DNA of 64,000 bases from Chelatococcus reniformis. GTDB lineage: Bacteria; Pseudomonadota; Alphaproteobacteria; Rhizobiales; Beijerinckiaceae. The DNA lies in assembly GCF_014640075.1 (NCBI RefSeq), contig NZ_BMGG01000011.1:62432-126431 (forward strand). The letters are read 5' to 3'. Both the position numbers and the translations under genes were made by a program. The notes below the pieces were generated by a model. The model was not told the DNA's origin. It worked only from the letters and a program-made list of their open reading frames with translations, and ran no database searches. Shown here piece after piece: positions 8,413 to 16,643 of the stretch. Positions within the stretch are counted from its first letter, which is position 1; each line of letters opens with the position of its first letter.

Positions 8413-10089
8413 CTATGCTGCCGGCCCGCGGCGCTCGAAGGCCAGGACGACATCCTCCAGATCGTCGAACAGCATCGCCGGACCGATCTTGTCGAGGACG
8501 CCGGCACGGCGCAGGAGCTGCATCGGCTCGTTGTGGAGCTCGGCGACGCCGAGCGTCAGCCCGCGCCGGGCGAACGCGGCGTGCACCTCTTCCAGCATGG
8601 CCGCGGCCGTCGAATCGAGCTGAACGACCGCGCTGGCGTCGAGGACGAACCAGCGGGTATCGGCGGGCTGCGCGTCGGCGAGGCTCTCGAGCCGGGCTCG
8701 GACATAGTCGACGTTGAAGAACAGGATGCTGCCCTCGATCAGGCAGACAGCCAGGCCGGGAACCGGACGCGCCGCCTGCGAGCGATGCAGCTTGTAGAAG
8801 CCGAACTGCCCCGGGATTCGGCCGAGCAGGGCATCGCGCGGCCGCATCTCCTTGAGCAGCACGTAGCAAAGCGTCGCGGCAACGGCGATGACCACCCCGC
8901 TCAGCACCCCGAGGCTGACGGCGCCCCACATGCCGATCAGGGCGAAGACGAACTCCATGCGACTGGCGCGCCAGACTGCCCGCAAGCCATCGATGTCGAT
9001 GAGGCTCAGGGCCGCTGCCGCGAGGACGGCGCCGAGCGCCGGGACGGGCAGCAGCCGCAGGGCGCCGTTCAGGTAGAGCAGCATGATCGTGAGCGCGAGG
9101 GCCGCGACCAGGCCCACCATCTGCGAGCGGCCGCCCGCCGACAAGTTGATGGCGGTGCGCGAGTCCGACACGGTGACGGGAAAGCCGCTGAACAGGCCCG
9201 ACGCGATGTTGGCCGCCCCCAGTCCGGCGAGCTCCCTATCGGTATCGACGCGGAAATTGCCGCGCGCGCCGAAGCTGCGGGCCGCCACGAGGCCCGAGCT
9301 GAAGCTCACCAGCCAGACCGCTCCGGCGCCGAGCAGCAGCTCGCTGAGCGGCAGCTTGATGTCGAGGGGGAAGGACAGCGCCGGGAGCGCCTCCGGCAGG
9401 CTTCCCACCACCTTGATGCCTTTGCCTTCGAAGTCGAACAGCGCCGATGCGATGCCGGCCACGATGACGACCACCAACGGTCCGGGAACCGGTGAACGCA
9501 CGCGCGTCAGCAGCATCAGGAGCGCGAACATGGCGGCCCCGAGCGCGACGGATGGCCAGTGAACCAAGTCGGCCTTGCGGAAGAGCTCGAGGAAGGGCGG
9601 AAACAGGCCGTCGGACTCGATCTTCAGGCCCGTGAAACGGCCGATCTGGCCCACGAAAATGGAGATCGATATGCCGCTGATGAAGCCGATCAGGATGGGC
9701 CGTGACAGAAAGGCCGCGATCGCGCCAAGGCCGATCTTGCTGGCGGCCAGGCAGAGCGCCCCGACCGCCAGCGCCAGCGCCGCAGCGGCGGCGACCCGAT
9801 CAGCCGGAGTTGCGGCGCTCATGCCGGCGAGAACCGCCGCCAGCACCGTCATGGTCGCCGCGTCCGGCCCGACCATGAGCTGGCGCGAGGGGCCGAACAG
9901 CGCATAGCCGACCAACGGCAGAATGCTGGAATAGATGCCCACCTCGACCGGCAGGCCGGCGATGGCCGGATAGGCGATGGCGCTCGGTATGGCGACGGCC
10001 GCGACCGCGAGCCCGGCGGTGATATCCGAGCGCAGCCAGTTCGCCTCGTAGCCCGCAAGCCCTCGGATTATCGAAAGTCGGGTCCACAT
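8413..10089 (-). CDS. SulP-family anion transporter with STAS domain
   Basis: An inner-membrane SLC26/SulP transporter, 558 aa from the ATG at 10089. It has the N-terminal Sulfate_transp domain of 10-12 hydrophobic segments (ITAGLAVAAVAIPSAIAYPAIAGLPVEVGIYSS) and a C-terminal cytosolic STAS domain with WFVLDASAVVQLDSTAA. The family moves sulfate, bicarbonate or dicarboxylates, and the substrate is not resolvable. An in-frame ATG at 10200 would add 37 residues of Arg/Ala-rich sequence that SulP proteins do not normally carry, so I prefer the shorter form. It converges on the binding-protein gene ending at 8385. Confidence 0.9.
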   Translation of the reverse strand: MWTRLSIIRGLAGYEANWLRSDITAGLAVAAVAIPSAIAYPAIAGLPVEVGIYSSILPLVGYALFGPSRQLMVGPDAATMTVLAAVLAGMSAATPADRVAAAAALALAVGALCLAASKIGLGAIAAFLSRPILIGFISGISISIFVGQIGRFTGLKIESDGLFPPFLELFRKADLVHWPSVALGAAMFALLMLLTRVRSPVPGPLVVVIVAGIASALFDFEGKGIKVVGSLPEALPALSFPLDIKLPLSELLLGAGAVWLVSFSSGLVAARSFGARGNFRVDTDRELAGLGAANIASGLFSGFPVTVSDSRTAINLSAGGRSQMVGLVAALALTIMLLYLNGALRLLPVPALGAVLAAAALSLIDIDGLRAVWRASRMEFVFALIGMWGAVSLGVLSGVVIAVAATLCYVLLKEMRPRDALLGRIPGQFGFYKLHRSQAARPVPGLAVCLIEGSILFFNVDYVRARLESLADAQPADTRWFVLDASAVVQLDSTAAAMLEEVHAAFARRGLTLGVAELHNEPMQLLRRAGVLDKIGPAMLFDDLEDVVLAFERRGPAA

Positions 10090-10321
10090 GACTTCGCCCC
10101 ACCACCACACGGCGCGACGCGCAAGGGCAACGCCCCGCCGGGCTGCCCGGCCGTTCGACCGGCGCGGCCCTACCGGCCGCGCCGACGCCGTCACGGACAA
10201 TAGCCGAATGCAGGCTCATATCGTGTTCGCGAATCGAGCGGTCCGAAGATCTTGCCGCCCCTACTTTGGGATGACCTGCGGAGGGGCGACGGCCGCGTCG
10301 CGCGCGGACGTGCCTCCTCCC

Positions 10322-11599
10322 CTACGCCGGGAGGTGCTTCTCGCAAGCGGCGAGCAGCGTGCACAGCGCGATGACCTCGGCCGCCTGCTCGACCTCGGCA
10401 AGGCTCGGATAAGTCGGAGCGATGCGCAGGGTCCTGTCGTCCGGGTCGTGGCCATAGGGGTGCGTCGAGCCGGCCGGCGTCAGCGCCAGGCCAGCGGCCT
10501 TGGCGAGCGCGACGATGCGCGCCGCCGTCCCCGCCGCCCCGTCGAGCACGATGAAGTAGCCGCCGAGCGGCTTGCTCCAGCGCGCGACGCCGTAGGGACC
10601 GAGGCGGCGCCCAAGGACTTCGTCAACCGCCGCGAATTTCGGGGCGATCAGCGCCCGGTGCTTCTCCATATGGGCGCCGATGCCGGCCGTATCGCGCAGG
10701 AAGCGGACGTGGCGGAGCTGATTGAGCTTGTCCGGGCCGATGCTGCGCTTGCCGGCGCAACCCAGATACCAGCCGACGTTGGCCGGCGAAGCGGCGAGGA
10801 AGGCGAGCCCGGCCCCGGCCAGCGTCACCTTCGAGGTGGAGGCGAAGACCACCGGCCGGTCCCCATGGCCGGCCTCGGCACAGGCGTCCAGGACGTTGCG
10901 CAGCTGCGGCCTCGCATCGGTGAGGTGATGCAGCACGTAGGCGTTGTCCCACAGGATGCGGAAGTCACTCGCCCCGGTCCACATCTGTGCCAGGCGGGCC
11001 ACGACCGCGTCGCTGTAGGTCTCGCCGCTCGGGTTGGCGTATTGCGGCACGCACCAGATGCCCTTGACGGACGGGTCGGCGGCCAGCCGCTCGACCTCGT
11101 CCATGTCCGGCCCCTCGCCGGTCAGCGCCACCGGAATCAGCTTGATGCCGAGGGACTGACTGAGCGCGAAATGTCGGTCGTAGCCCGGCACCGGACTGAT
11201 CAGGCTGATGGCCTCCTCCTTCACCCATGGCCGCTCGCCGCCGGGCACTCCATGGAGCAGTGCGTAGACCAGCACGTCGTGCATCAGGGCCAGGCTCGAG
11301 TTGTTGCCGGCGACGATCTGCTGCGGCGGAGCGCCGAGCACCGGCGCGAACAGGGCGCGCACCTCGGGCAGTCCCTGGTTGCCGCCGTAGTTGCGGGCGT
11401 CCTCGCCCGCCTCGGTGAAGTGGTCGCCGTTGCCCGGCAGGGCCAGCATGCCGGCTGCCAGATCGAGCTGCTCGGGCGACGGCTTGCCGCGCGTCATGTC
11501 GAGCGCAAGGCCACGGCTTTTGAGCGCCTCATGCTCGCGCACGAGGTCCGCGTGGAGGGCGCGCAGCGCGTCTGCGCTCATCTCGGCCAGGGCCGTCAT
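10322..11599 (-). CDS. aminotransferase, type Ic aspartate aminotransferase family
   Basis: A cytosolic PLP-dependent class I fold enzyme of 425 aa. It resembles the actinobacterial-type 'Ic' aspartate aminotransferases (Asp_aminotransf family), with LDMTRGKPSPEQLDLA near the N-terminus, the substrate-side GNNSSLALMHD, and the presumed PLP Schiff-base lysine in FASTSKVTLAGAG. It is likely to convert aspartate and 2-oxoglutarate to oxaloacetate and glutamate. The start at 11599 (MTALAEMSADAL) gives the family length; its ribosome binding site is weak. It is a stand-alone gene, divergent from the flavin monooxygenase. Confidence 0.85.
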   Translation of the reverse strand: MTALAEMSADALRALHADLVREHEALKSRGLALDMTRGKPSPEQLDLAAGMLALPGNGDHFTEAGEDARNYGGNQGLPEVRALFAPVLGAPPQQIVAGNNSSLALMHDVLVYALLHGVPGGERPWVKEEAISLISPVPGYDRHFALSQSLGIKLIPVALTGEGPDMDEVERLAADPSVKGIWCVPQYANPSGETYSDAVVARLAQMWTGASDFRILWDNAYVLHHLTDARPQLRNVLDACAEAGHGDRPVVFASTSKVTLAGAGLAFLAASPANVGWYLGCAGKRSIGPDKLNQLRHVRFLRDTAGIGAHMEKHRALIAPKFAAVDEVLGRRLGPYGVARWSKPLGGYFIVLDGAAGTAARIVALAKAAGLALTPAGSTHPYGHDPDDRTLRIAPTYPSLAEVEQAAEVIALCTLLAACEKHLPA

Positions 11600-11939
11600 C
11601 GGGCATGTCCGTTGTTCAGGGGATTGGACCGCTCCTGAATACTGCCGAGGAGCGCGTTGCGCCATATGCGGCTGCGGGCAGATCACCGGTTCTCGACGGG
11701 ACACAACGACGCCGTTCGTACCCGAGCGGCGCGGTTCGCGCTCCTCCAGGCTGCCACGCCGCCTGGACGAGCGCCGCGCCGTGTCCGGGACCGCTCACAC
11801 GCATACCTACCGATTGACATAAAAATCTACCACCTAGTATATGAAGTCTCCTTGACGCCGAGGCTCGCGCCCGGAACTCGCAAGAGAGATCCGGGCGCGG
11901 CCATGGGGCGCGACGCACCAACACCGGAGATTTGGCACC
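11600..11939. other. divergent intergenic region, aminotransferase/monooxygenase
   Basis: This 340-bp gap separates the divergent aminotransferase and flavin monooxygenase genes. No convincing coding sequence was seen. Its only clear content is the AT-rich promoter and operator patch at 11814-11843, facing the monooxygenase. Confidence 0.6.
11814..11843 (+). promoter_or_regulatory. promoter of the flavin monooxygenase with embedded TetR-like operator
   Basis: TTGACA (11814-11819) and TATATG (11838-11843) are separated by 18 bases. Within the spacer and overlapping the -10 lies CTACCACCTAGTAT, containing the dyad TAC-CACCTA-GTA (11828-11839). The same TAC-N6-GTA arrangement recurs at 14216-14227 between the nearby TetR gene and its divergent neighbour. 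Repressor binding here would occlude RNA polymerase. Confidence 0.5.
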
Positions 11940-13397
11940 GTGAAGCACACAAGGCGTTTGCGCGTCGCCGTCATCGGCGCCGGCGCTTCAGGCGTGATGG
12001 CCTACGTCAAGCTGAAGCAGCATGGCCACGACGACGTCCAGCTCTTCGACAAGGGCGACGACTTCGGCGGCACCTGGCGGGACAACACCTATCCCGGCCT
12101 CGCTTGCGATGTTCCCTCGCACCTCTATCGCTATTCCTTCGAGCCCTATGCCGAGTGGTCGCGCGTCTGCTCGTCGGGGCCTGAGATCCTGAGCTATTTC
12201 AAAGCGGTGGCGGGCAAGCATGAGGTCGGCCGGGCGACCGAGTTCGGGGTCGAGGTGCTCGGGGCGGAGTTCCTGGAGGGCTGCTGGTACCTGGAGACGT
12301 CCAAGGGACCGCGCGGCCCTTTCGATGCGGTCGTCTCGGCCATGGGCATCCTGCGGTTCCCGCTCTATCCGGACATCGCGGGCCGCGATGCGTTCGCGGG
12401 CGCCAGCTTCCACGCCTCGCGCTGGGACCATTCCGTGGCCCTGGCGGGCAAGAGGGTGGGCGTGATCGGCACCGGCTCGACAGCGATCCAGATCGTATCG
12501 GCGACCGTCGATACGGTCGGCGAGCTCAAGATGTTCCAGCGCACCGCGCAATGGATCATGCCGCTGCCCAACAAGGCGATTCCGGAGGAGACGAAGCAAC
12601 GTTACCGCAGCGATCGCGCCGCTCTCGAGATGGAGTATGCCCGCCTCGCCGACGCTTTCAACGGTCGCTTCGCGGCAGCCGTGGTCGGCGATAATCCCGA
12701 AGCCTACGACCGCATCGCCCGCCAGTGCCGGGAGCATCTCGCCACCGTTCGCGATCCCGACCTGCGCGCCAGGCTCACCCCTGACTACGAGGTGGGCTGC
12801 AAGCGCCTGATCATGTCGGACAGCTTCTACGAGGCGATCCAAAGGCGCAACGCAACGCTGGTGACCGAGCGCATCGAGCGGATCATGCCCGAAGGCGTGC
12901 TGACCAGCGAGGGCCGCCTGCACGCGCTCGACGTGATCGTGTTCGCCACCGGCTACGACGCCCACACATTCGTGGCACCGATGGAGGTGCGCGGGCGAGA
13001 CGGGCTCTCGCTCGCGGAAGCCTGGGCGGACGCGGCCGAGGCGTATCTCGGCGTCACCGTTCCGGGGTTCCCGAACTGGTTCATGATCGGCGGCCCGAAC
13101 AGCCCGATCGGCAACTTCTCGTTCATCATGACAGCCGAGCGCCAGTTCGGCTACGCGCTCGCGCTGATCGACCGTCTGGCCGACGATCTCAGGGAGGTTT
13201 CGCCGACCCCCGAGGCGACGAAGCGCTTCAACGAGGCCATCAAGGCCAAGATGCCGGACACGATCTGGGTCAGCGGCTGCCGCAGCTGGTACATGGACCG
13301 CAACGGCAATATCGCGTCCTGGCCGTGGAACTACGAGCGCTTCGAGGCCGAGATGCGCGAACCGGATCTCGACCACTTCGAAATCGTCCGCCAATAG
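11940..13397 (+). CDS. FAD/NADPH-dependent flavin monooxygenase, Baeyer-Villiger type
   Basis: Inserts oxygen next to a ketone or otherwise oxygenates a substrate, using FAD and NADPH; 485 aa and soluble. The FAD Rossmann motif is GAGASG (13-18). The type I BVMO fingerprint FxGxxxHxxxW is present as FAGASFHASRW (152-162). The second Rossmann motif is GTGSTA (177-182). FGGTWRDNTYPGLACDVPSH follows the first motif, as in BVMOs. The GTG at 11940 is preceded by CGGAGA. It faces, convergently, a TetR gene likely to control it. A ketone from terpenoid or steroid breakdown is a plausible but unproven substrate. Confidence 0.88.
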   Translation: MKHTRRLRVAVIGAGASGVMAYVKLKQHGHDDVQLFDKGDDFGGTWRDNTYPGLACDVPSHLYRYSFEPYAEWSRVCSSGPEILSYFKAVAGKHEVGRATEFGVEVLGAEFLEGCWYLETSKGPRGPFDAVVSAMGILRFPLYPDIAGRDAFAGASFHASRWDHSVALAGKRVGVIGTGSTAIQIVSATVDTVGELKMFQRTAQWIMPLPNKAIPEETKQRYRSDRAALEMEYARLADAFNGRFAAAVVGDNPEAYDRIARQCREHLATVRDPDLRARLTPDYEVGCKRLIMSDSFYEAIQRRNATLVTERIERIMPEGVLTSEGRLHALDVIVFATGYDAHTFVAPMEVRGRDGLSLAEAWADAAEAYLGVTVPGFPNWFMIGGPNSPIGNFSFIMTAERQFGYALALIDRLADDLREVSPTPEATKRFNEAIKAKMPDTIWVSGCRSWYMDRNGNIASWPWNYERFEAEMREPDLDHFEIVRQ

Positions 13398-13415
13398 GCT
13401 TGCATTGCTTGGTGC

Positions 13416-14111
13416 CTATTTGGCCGCCGCCCTCCGGCGGCGCGGCGCGGCCCGGCCTGTCGCGGTGCCACCCTTGCCGGGCGCCGCGGAGGCCACCCCG
13501 GACTGGCACTTGGCGCCCGCAAGCTTGAGCGCGAGGTCAGCCATCTCGTCACACAGTTGCTCAGGCGAGAGCCGCCCCGCGGGGGAGTACCACCGGTGCG
13601 CCCAGCGCACCATGCCGCTGATCGCCAGGGACGCGACCGCCGTATCCCGGACTTCGAACTCGCCACGCCGCACGCCGTCGCGGAGCAGAGCCGCGAGCTT
13701 GTTGTCGAATTCTTTCTGCGTCTTGCGGATGGCCTCGATCTTCTCGGGGCTGAGGTTCTTCTCCTCCTCGAGGAGAATCGCCGTGAAGCTTCGCTGCTCG
13801 ATGTTCTTGAGCAGGTAGACCTTGGTGAATGCGACGAGGCGCTCGGACGGACTGCCCTCTTCGGCCTCGAGGAGGCCGACGACCCCCTGGTAGAGATCGC
13901 TATAGACGACATCGAAAAGCTCTTCGAGAAGCGAGTACTTGCTATTGAAATAGGTATACACGAACGGCTTGGTCACACCGAGAGACGAAGCGATGTCATC
14001 CAGCGTCGTTTTCTGAAACCCCTTCTCATAAAAGAGCTTGGCTGCGGCCTCGATGATAAGCTTCTTCTTGTATTCGCGAACAGTCTTCTTCGCGTCCAGC
14101 GCAGCTTTCAT
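13416..14111 (-). CDS. TetR/AcrR-family transcriptional regulator
   Basis: A 231-aa TetR protein with an N-terminal helix-turn-helix (KLIIEAAAKLFYEKGFQKTT, SSLGVTKPFVYTYFNSK). Its C-terminal tail is rich in Ala/Arg (RAAPRRRRAAAK). The lysine-rich N-terminus has fewer GC-rich codons than its neighbours. It is convergent with the monooxygenase gene and divergent from the binding protein at 14480. Similar TAC-N6-GTA dyads occur before both of those genes, so it likely represses the catabolic block 11940-19920, with a ligand (perhaps an acyl-CoA) as inducer; the regulon is inference. Confidence 0.88.
   Translation of the reverse strand: MKAALDAKKTVREYKKKLIIEAAAKLFYEKGFQKTTLDDIASSLGVTKPFVYTYFNSKYSLLEELFDVVYSDLYQGVVGLLEAEEGSPSERLVAFTKVYLLKNIEQRSFTAILLEEEKNLSPEKIEAIRKTQKEFDNKLAALLRDGVRRGEFEVRDTAVASLAISGMVRWAHRWYSPAGRLSPEQLCDEMADLALKLAGAKCQSGVASAAPGKGGTATGRAAPRRRRAAAK
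13423..13441. terminator. possible bidirectional stem-loop between convergent genes
   Basis: GCCGCCG-CCCTC-CGGCGGC forms a 7-bp GC stem, within the last codons of the TetR gene and just after the monooxygenase stop. No T-run follows in either direction, so intrinsic termination is uncertain; position between convergent genes is the main argument. Confidence 0.3.
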
Positions 14112-14479
14112 TACGGCTCCATGCAGGCGCAGTCCAAGTGAGGCCCGGCTCCCATACCACGGAAGGCGCGGGCGAGCCAGGCCGGAACTTAATTATACCG
14201 TGTTGACGAAAAACATACCATATAGTAGCCATTCCTCCACGACGGTCGCGCAAAATGGCAGTGCGCCCGTGAAGCGACGACGAAGGCTCCGCAAGCCGAT
14301 CTTCGGCCGGGGGTGTGCAAGAGGCCTGCAAGCATCAGTCCCGGACCGGGATCGGAGAGGGCGGACCCGGCCGCCCTAAAGGGCCCGGACGGGACCGGTG
14401 CCGCGCCCACCGAACCGCAGCAATAGGCGTCAGCAAGGCTGGCGAACGAGACCACTCGACAATAACGACGGGGGAAACG
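14112..14479. other. divergent regulatory region, TetR / binding protein
   Basis: This 368-bp gap lies between the TetR gene (minus) and the binding-protein gene at 14480. It holds a minus-strand TATAAT (14192-14197), a plus-strand TTGACG (14203-14208) and the operator candidate at 14216-14227. The remaining 250 bases show no believable gene. Confidence 0.5.
14216..14227. promoter_or_regulatory. TetR-like operator candidate, second copy
   Basis: TAC-CATATA-GTA, in the context ACATACCATATAGTAGCC, matches the dyad in the monooxygenase promoter (TAC-CACCTA-GTA at 11828). On the minus strand it reads CTACTATATGGTAT, giving the shared pattern CTACnAnnTnGTAT. It lies close to the TATAAT of the TetR gene and to a TTGACG on the plus strand, so it could control both directions. 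Confidence 0.45.
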
Positions 14480-15682
14480 ATGAAGAGGCAGCTTGTCGCA
14501 TCTGTTTTCGTAGCGCTTCTCGGCTGGACGCCGACGCAGGCCGCGGAGGCGCCGGTCAAGATCGGACTTCTGGAAGACATGTCCGGCATCTTCGCCGACA
14601 TATCCGGCAAGGGCTCGGCGCAAGCCGCCCGCATGGCGATCGAGGACTTCGGCGGCACCGTGCTCGGCCGGCCGATCGAGCTCTTGGTGGCCGACCACCA
14701 GAACAAGCCCGACATCGCCTCCGCGACAGCGGCGGAGTGGATCAAGGACAAGCGCATCGACATGATCACCGGCGTCGCGCACTCGGCGGCGTCTCTGGCT
14801 GTGCGCGAGCTGACGCGCGGGGCCGGGGTCGTCGACATCATGTCGAGCGGCGGATCGACCGATCTGACCAACAAGGCGTGCTCGCCGACCGGCTTCCACT
14901 GGTCGTGGGACAGCTACATGCTGGTCAAGTCAACCGGCGAGGCGGTGGTCAAGGACGGCGGCAAATCCTGGTTCTTCCTGTCGACGGACAGCGCTTTCGG
15001 CGTCGCCTCCCAGCGCGAGGCGACGGCCGTCATCGACCAGAATGGCGGCACCGTGAAGGGGTCCGTCAAGGTCCGCCACGGCCTCCCCGACATGACGTCG
15101 TTCCTGCTGCAGGCGCAGAACTCGGGCTCACAGGTGGTGGGGCTGGCGATCGCCGGCTCGGACTTCATCAACTCGGTCCGCCAGGCGTCCGAATTCGGCA
15201 TCACCGCGTCCGGCCAGTCGCTGGCAGCGCTGGTGGCCTTCATCACGGACGTGCACAGCATCGGCCTCCAGAACGCCCAGGGGATGTATATCTCCGAGCC
15301 GTTCTATTGGGATCTGACCGACGAGACGCGGGCGTTCTCCGAGCGCTTCTCAAAGGCCGTGGGCGCCATGCCCACGACGATCCAGGCGGGCATCTACAGC
15401 GCCGTCTTCCATTACCTCAAATCCGTCAAGGCGGCTGGATCGACTGAAGCAAAGGCCGTGGCCGCCAAGATCCGCGAGCTGCCGGTGAACGATTTCTGGA
15501 CGGTCGACGCGCGGGTGCGCGAGGACGGCCGCGTGCTGCGGCCCGTCCATCTCTTCCGGGTGAAGACGCCGGCCGAGTCGAAGCGGCCGTGGGACTACTA
15601 CCGCCTCGTCTCGACGCTCGACGGCGCCGCCGCCGCCCGCCCGTTGGCGGACAGCACCTGCGGCTTCATCAAGCAAGACTGA
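14480..15682 (+). CDS. ABC transporter substrate-binding protein, Leu/Ile/Val family, group B
   Basis: A 400-aa periplasmic type I binding protein with a signal peptide (MKRQLVASVFVALLGWTPTQA, cut near AEA). The ATG at 14480 follows a GGGGGAAA site. The mature part (IGLLEDMSGIFADISGKG, RMAIEDFGGTVLGRPIELL, ADHQNK) is clearly the same subgroup as the truncated protein at 63133 and differs from group A. It heads an apparent operon with the SDR and two CoA ligases, so it probably brings in the acid they process. No cognate permease is in this cluster. Confidence 0.92.
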   Translation: MKRQLVASVFVALLGWTPTQAAEAPVKIGLLEDMSGIFADISGKGSAQAARMAIEDFGGTVLGRPIELLVADHQNKPDIASATAAEWIKDKRIDMITGVAHSAASLAVRELTRGAGVVDIMSSGGSTDLTNKACSPTGFHWSWDSYMLVKSTGEAVVKDGGKSWFFLSTDSAFGVASQREATAVIDQNGGTVKGSVKVRHGLPDMTSFLLQAQNSGSQVVGLAIAGSDFINSVRQASEFGITASGQSLAALVAFITDVHSIGLQNAQGMYISEPFYWDLTDETRAFSERFSKAVGAMPTTIQAGIYSAVFHYLKSVKAAGSTEAKAVAAKIRELPVNDFWTVDARVREDGRVLRPVHLFRVKTPAESKRPWDYYRLVSTLDGAAAARPLADSTCGFIKQD

Positions 15683-15730
15683 GCCGCGCCCGCGGCCTTC
15701 GAAACCCCCGACTTCGCCAGGACATCACCC

Positions 15731-16474
15731 ATGGACAACGTTTGCATCGTCACCGGCTCGTCCCAGGGCGTCGGACAAGGGATCGCCAAAGTGTTCCTGG
15801 ACCGCGGCCACGCGGTGCTCGGCACCGACATCAAGGCGGCGGCGGACGAGTTGAGCTGCCACGCGCGCTACGTTCACCACCGGGCCGACCTGCGAACGCC
15901 CGAGGGGTGCGAGCAGGTGGTAGCGGCTTGCCTCGCCCGCTTCGGGCGGATCGACGCGCTCGTCAACAACGCGGGTCTCGGCAACGCCCGCCCCTTCGAC
16001 GAGACCACCGAGGCGGACTATGCCCGCTACTACGACATCAACGTCGGATCGGTACTGACGCTGACCCGGCTCGTCCTGCCGCATCTGAAGACGAGCGGCG
16101 GCGCGGTGGTGAACATCGCCTCGGCGTTCGGCCTGGTCGGCGCGGCCGGCAGCGCCGCCTACGTGCCGACGAAGTATGCCGTCGTCGGCATCACCCGGAT
16201 GCTCGCGACAGAATTCGGCCGCGACGGCATCCGCGTCAACGCGGTGGCACCGGGGCTGGTGTGGAGCCCGGGCACCGACGAGCGCATCCGCACCGACGCG
16301 TGGTGGCAGCGCATGATGATCGAGGGCTGTCCGCTCGGCCGGGTGGGACAGCCGGAGGAGATCGGCGAGGCCTGCTTCTTCCTGGCCTCTCCCTCGGCCC
16401 GTTTCATCACCGGCGTGGTGCTGCCGGTCGACGGCGGCTGGTCGATCGCCAAGTTCCTGCCCAGGCCGCGCTAG
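15731..16474 (+). CDS. short-chain dehydrogenase/reductase (SDR)
   Basis: A classical SDR of 247 aa. It has the NAD(P) motif TGSSQGVG (8-15), NNAG (79-82), the catalytic Ser in NIASAFG (near 131), and Tyr144/Lys148 in YVPTK. The acidic residue after the second strand (GTDIK) favours NAD(H). It would interconvert an alcohol and ketone, possibly feeding or following the Baeyer-Villiger enzyme upstream. Its TAG stop is also the first three bases of a 105-bp repeat, so the gene ends exactly where the repeat begins. Confidence 0.9.
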   Translation: MDNVCIVTGSSQGVGQGIAKVFLDRGHAVLGTDIKAAADELSCHARYVHHRADLRTPEGCEQVVAACLARFGRIDALVNNAGLGNARPFDETTEADYARYYDINVGSVLTLTRLVLPHLKTSGGAVVNIASAFGLVGAAGSAAYVPTKYAVVGITRMLATEFGRDGIRVNAVAPGLVWSPGTDERIRTDAWWQRMMIEGCPLGRVGQPEEIGEACFFLASPSARFITGVVLPVDGGWSIAKFLPRPR

Positions 16475-16576
16475 AGCGCCTTCGAGCGAAGCGGACGCCG
16501 GTTCGCGTGAAGAAAACGCGACAAGTCAAACAGATAGAGTATTTCGGCGATTCGAAGAAACGCGGAAATGCACTAG
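16472..16576. repeat. 105-bp intergenic repeat, copy 1
   Basis: Runs from TAGAGCGCC to ATGCACTAG, with imperfect inverted ends. A second copy at 41798-41901 matches it at all but about eleven positions and one gap; both include CCGGTTCGCGT, AAGAAAACGCG and TTCGGCGATTCGAAG. Elements of this kind are scattered through Hyphomicrobiales genomes. The copy overlaps the SDR stop codon and lies between the SDR and the first CoA ligase. Confidence 0.85.
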
Positions 16577-16643
16577 AATTGTCCACCGGTCGAGGCCGGC
16601 CCATCCACTCCCTATTCGCAGGCGACATGTTCAAGGAGCACCC

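Noticed and set aside
8386-8426. GC-rich stem (GCGGGCC...GGCCCGC) between the binding protein and SulP ends as a terminator
   Set aside because: Arms pair imperfectly across a long loop, there is no T-run, and it runs into the SulP coding end.
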